Below are positions 15,548 to 16,533 of a DNA stretch of 16,533 nt, piece after piece. The stretch comes from JBFHES01 sp041584015 (GTDB lineage: Bacteria > Bacteroidota > Bacteroidia > Bacteroidales > M50B96): positions 1-16,533 of the forward strand of contig JBFHES010000080.1 in assembly GCA_041584015.1 (NCBI GenBank), written 5' to 3'. Below the pieces are notes generated by a model. The model was not told the DNA's origin. It did no database searches and was given only the letters and a program-made list of their open reading frames with translations. The position numbers and the translations under genes are program-made. Within the stretch, counting starts at the first letter, position 1, and each line of letters opens with the position of its first letter.

Positions 15548-16533
15548 TTTTTTTCCGATGTCGGTTGAGGCTCTTTGCCCGATAATAAATTGTTATAAGC
15601 AACTTTGTCTTTTAAAACTTCCACAGCTTTTTGCGTTAAAAGATCGTTTTTAAGTTGGTATTCAATACTGCCTTTCTTCAGGTAGTAGCGCATGAGTATT
15701 TCTTCGCTTATCAACACTTCAATATCATCACGGAAAGTGTCAAGGTCTTTTGCCAGATCATGCTTCAGGATTTTTTCCAGTGCATCAAACTCTTTCTGAG
15801 CCTTTTTGTAATACATTTCCTTTTCGGCGGTTTCCTTTAATATGTTAAAAGCATTCTCGCTATTGGTGTCGTAATCAAACTCTCTTGCTACAACAAACTT
15901 TTTAAATTCATCAAAGTTGGCGTTGCTAAATTTAAAAGTAGCAGGACTCTCAACCGAGTCGTGAGCAAGGCAGAATTGTGTTACATAATCAAAAATTATC
16001 TCTTTAGAAAAGAGCATTACAGCTATCTTGCTCAAACGTTCGTTCTGTACCTCAATATCGGGCATTACACCACCACCATCGTATACAGCTCTGCCGTTTC
16101 TTGTTGTAAACTTGGTAATGAGCGAATCGGGTACCTTACCAACGCTTCCGTCTTCGTTACGGTGTGTGTAGTCCAATGCCTGAATACATCTGCCACTTGG
16201 AATGTAGTATTTGGCAATAGTAACTTTTAGTTTGCTATTGTAGCTTAGGTCGCGTGTTTGCTGCACCAGACCTTTGCCAAATGTTCGTGAACCAATAACT
16301 ACAGCTCTATCGAGATCCTGTAAAGCTCCTGAAACAATTTCACTCGCAGATGCTGATTTGCTGTTTACCAATACAACAACAGGCATAATCGAGTCGTACG
16401 GCGTTGTCATTGTTTTATAGGTTTTATTCTGCATTTGCATTTTGCCTTTGGTGCTTACTACTTCTTGATCTTTATCAACAAATAAGTTTACAATCTTCAC
16501 GGCTTCAATTAATAATCCACCTGGGTTTCCGCG
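15544..16533 (-). CDS. S41 C-terminal processing protease, partial (5' end beyond window)
   Basis: The visible 329 residues are the C-terminal part of a CtpA/Prc-type periplasmic protease that cleaves substrate C-termini. The open frame continues to the right edge, where RGNPGGLL is read, so the N-terminal signal and PDZ domain lie outside; the apparent GTG start at 16498-16500 is internal. The SASASEI segment has the nucleophile Ser encoded at 16348-16350. FGKG carries the general-base Lys at 16273-16275, and an Asp at 16315-16317 lies 11 residues after the Ser. The Ser/Asp/Lys spacing (11 and 25 residues) matches E. coli Tsp. YYIPSGRCIQ and GVMPDIEV follow, then about 170 residues of charged helix as in Bacteroidota homologues. 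The active site is intact. The gene converges on its neighbour with overlapping stops. Confidence 0.93.
   Translation of the reverse strand, partial: RGNPGGLLIEAVKIVNLFVDKDQEVVSTKGKMQMQNKTYKTMTTPYDSIMPVVVLVNSKSASASEIVSGALQDLDRAVVIGSRTFGKGLVQQTRDLSYNSKLKVTIAKYYIPSGRCIQALDYTHRNEDGSVGKVPDSLITKFTTRNGRAVYDGGGVMPDIEVQNERLSKIAVMLFSKEIIFDYVTQFCLAHDSVESPATFKFSNANFDEFKKFVVAREFDYDTNSENAFNILKETAEKEMYYKKAQKEFDALEKILKHDLAKDLDTFRDDIEVLISEEILMRYYLKKGSIEYQLKNDLLTQKAVEVLKDKVAYNNLLSGKEPQPTSEKN

Noticed and set aside
16498..16500. GTG as the start of the S41 protease
   Set aside because: The open frame continues to the window edge with the conserved RGNPGGLL segment, so the GTG is an internal Val codon and the gene is cut by the window.

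Overview
The window is AT-rich chromosomal DNA from a member of the Bacteroidota. Three signs support this. There is a run of secreted proteins with type IX secretion (T9SS) C-terminal sorting domains (PNPA motif and a final beta-rich tail). The promoters show the Bacteroidota -7 element TAnnTTTG instead of a sigma70 -10 box. Ribosome-binding sites are A/T-rich without Shine-Dalgarno sequences. Genus cannot be fixed from the sequence alone.

Layout. Positions 1-437 hold no convincing gene but carry a minus-strand terminator. Positions 438-7853 are three minus-strand genes read in the order 7853->438. They encode a 1426-aa propeller/beta-helix/alpha-helical protein, a 488-aa delta-60-repeat protein and a 534-aa propeller-like protein. 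Each has a signal peptide and a T9SS tail, so they look like one operon of cell-surface or secreted cargo. A perfect 17-bp-arm inverted repeat fills the gap between the first two. Positions 7854-8575 form a 722-bp divergent gap, possibly with a decayed reading frame on the minus strand.

Positions 8576-11536 encode a SNF2-family ATPase, followed by a six-segment membrane protein of unknown function (11665-12453) and a strong terminator. Next comes a housekeeping block under a clear promoter: pyrH (UMP kinase), frr (ribosome recycling factor) and pepE (alpha-aspartyl dipeptidase), closed by a terminator at 14726-14757. The opposite strand under that terminator carries the end of a 47-codon single-span membrane protein gene (14737-14880). 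It is divergent from a small secreted or outer-membrane-barrel-like protein (14948-15547). The last gene, entering from the right edge on the minus strand, is an S41 C-terminal processing protease cut by the window end. Its stop overlaps that of its convergent neighbour in a shared CTAG.

Most of the window is ordinary. No CRISPR array, tRNA, rRNA, intact transposase, phage gene or recognisable defence locus was found. The points most worth a second look are the intercistronic hairpin at 3532-3567, the unlisted 47-aa membrane protein, the membrane protein with conserved-looking acidic/His residues, and the possible decayed gene in the divergent gap.
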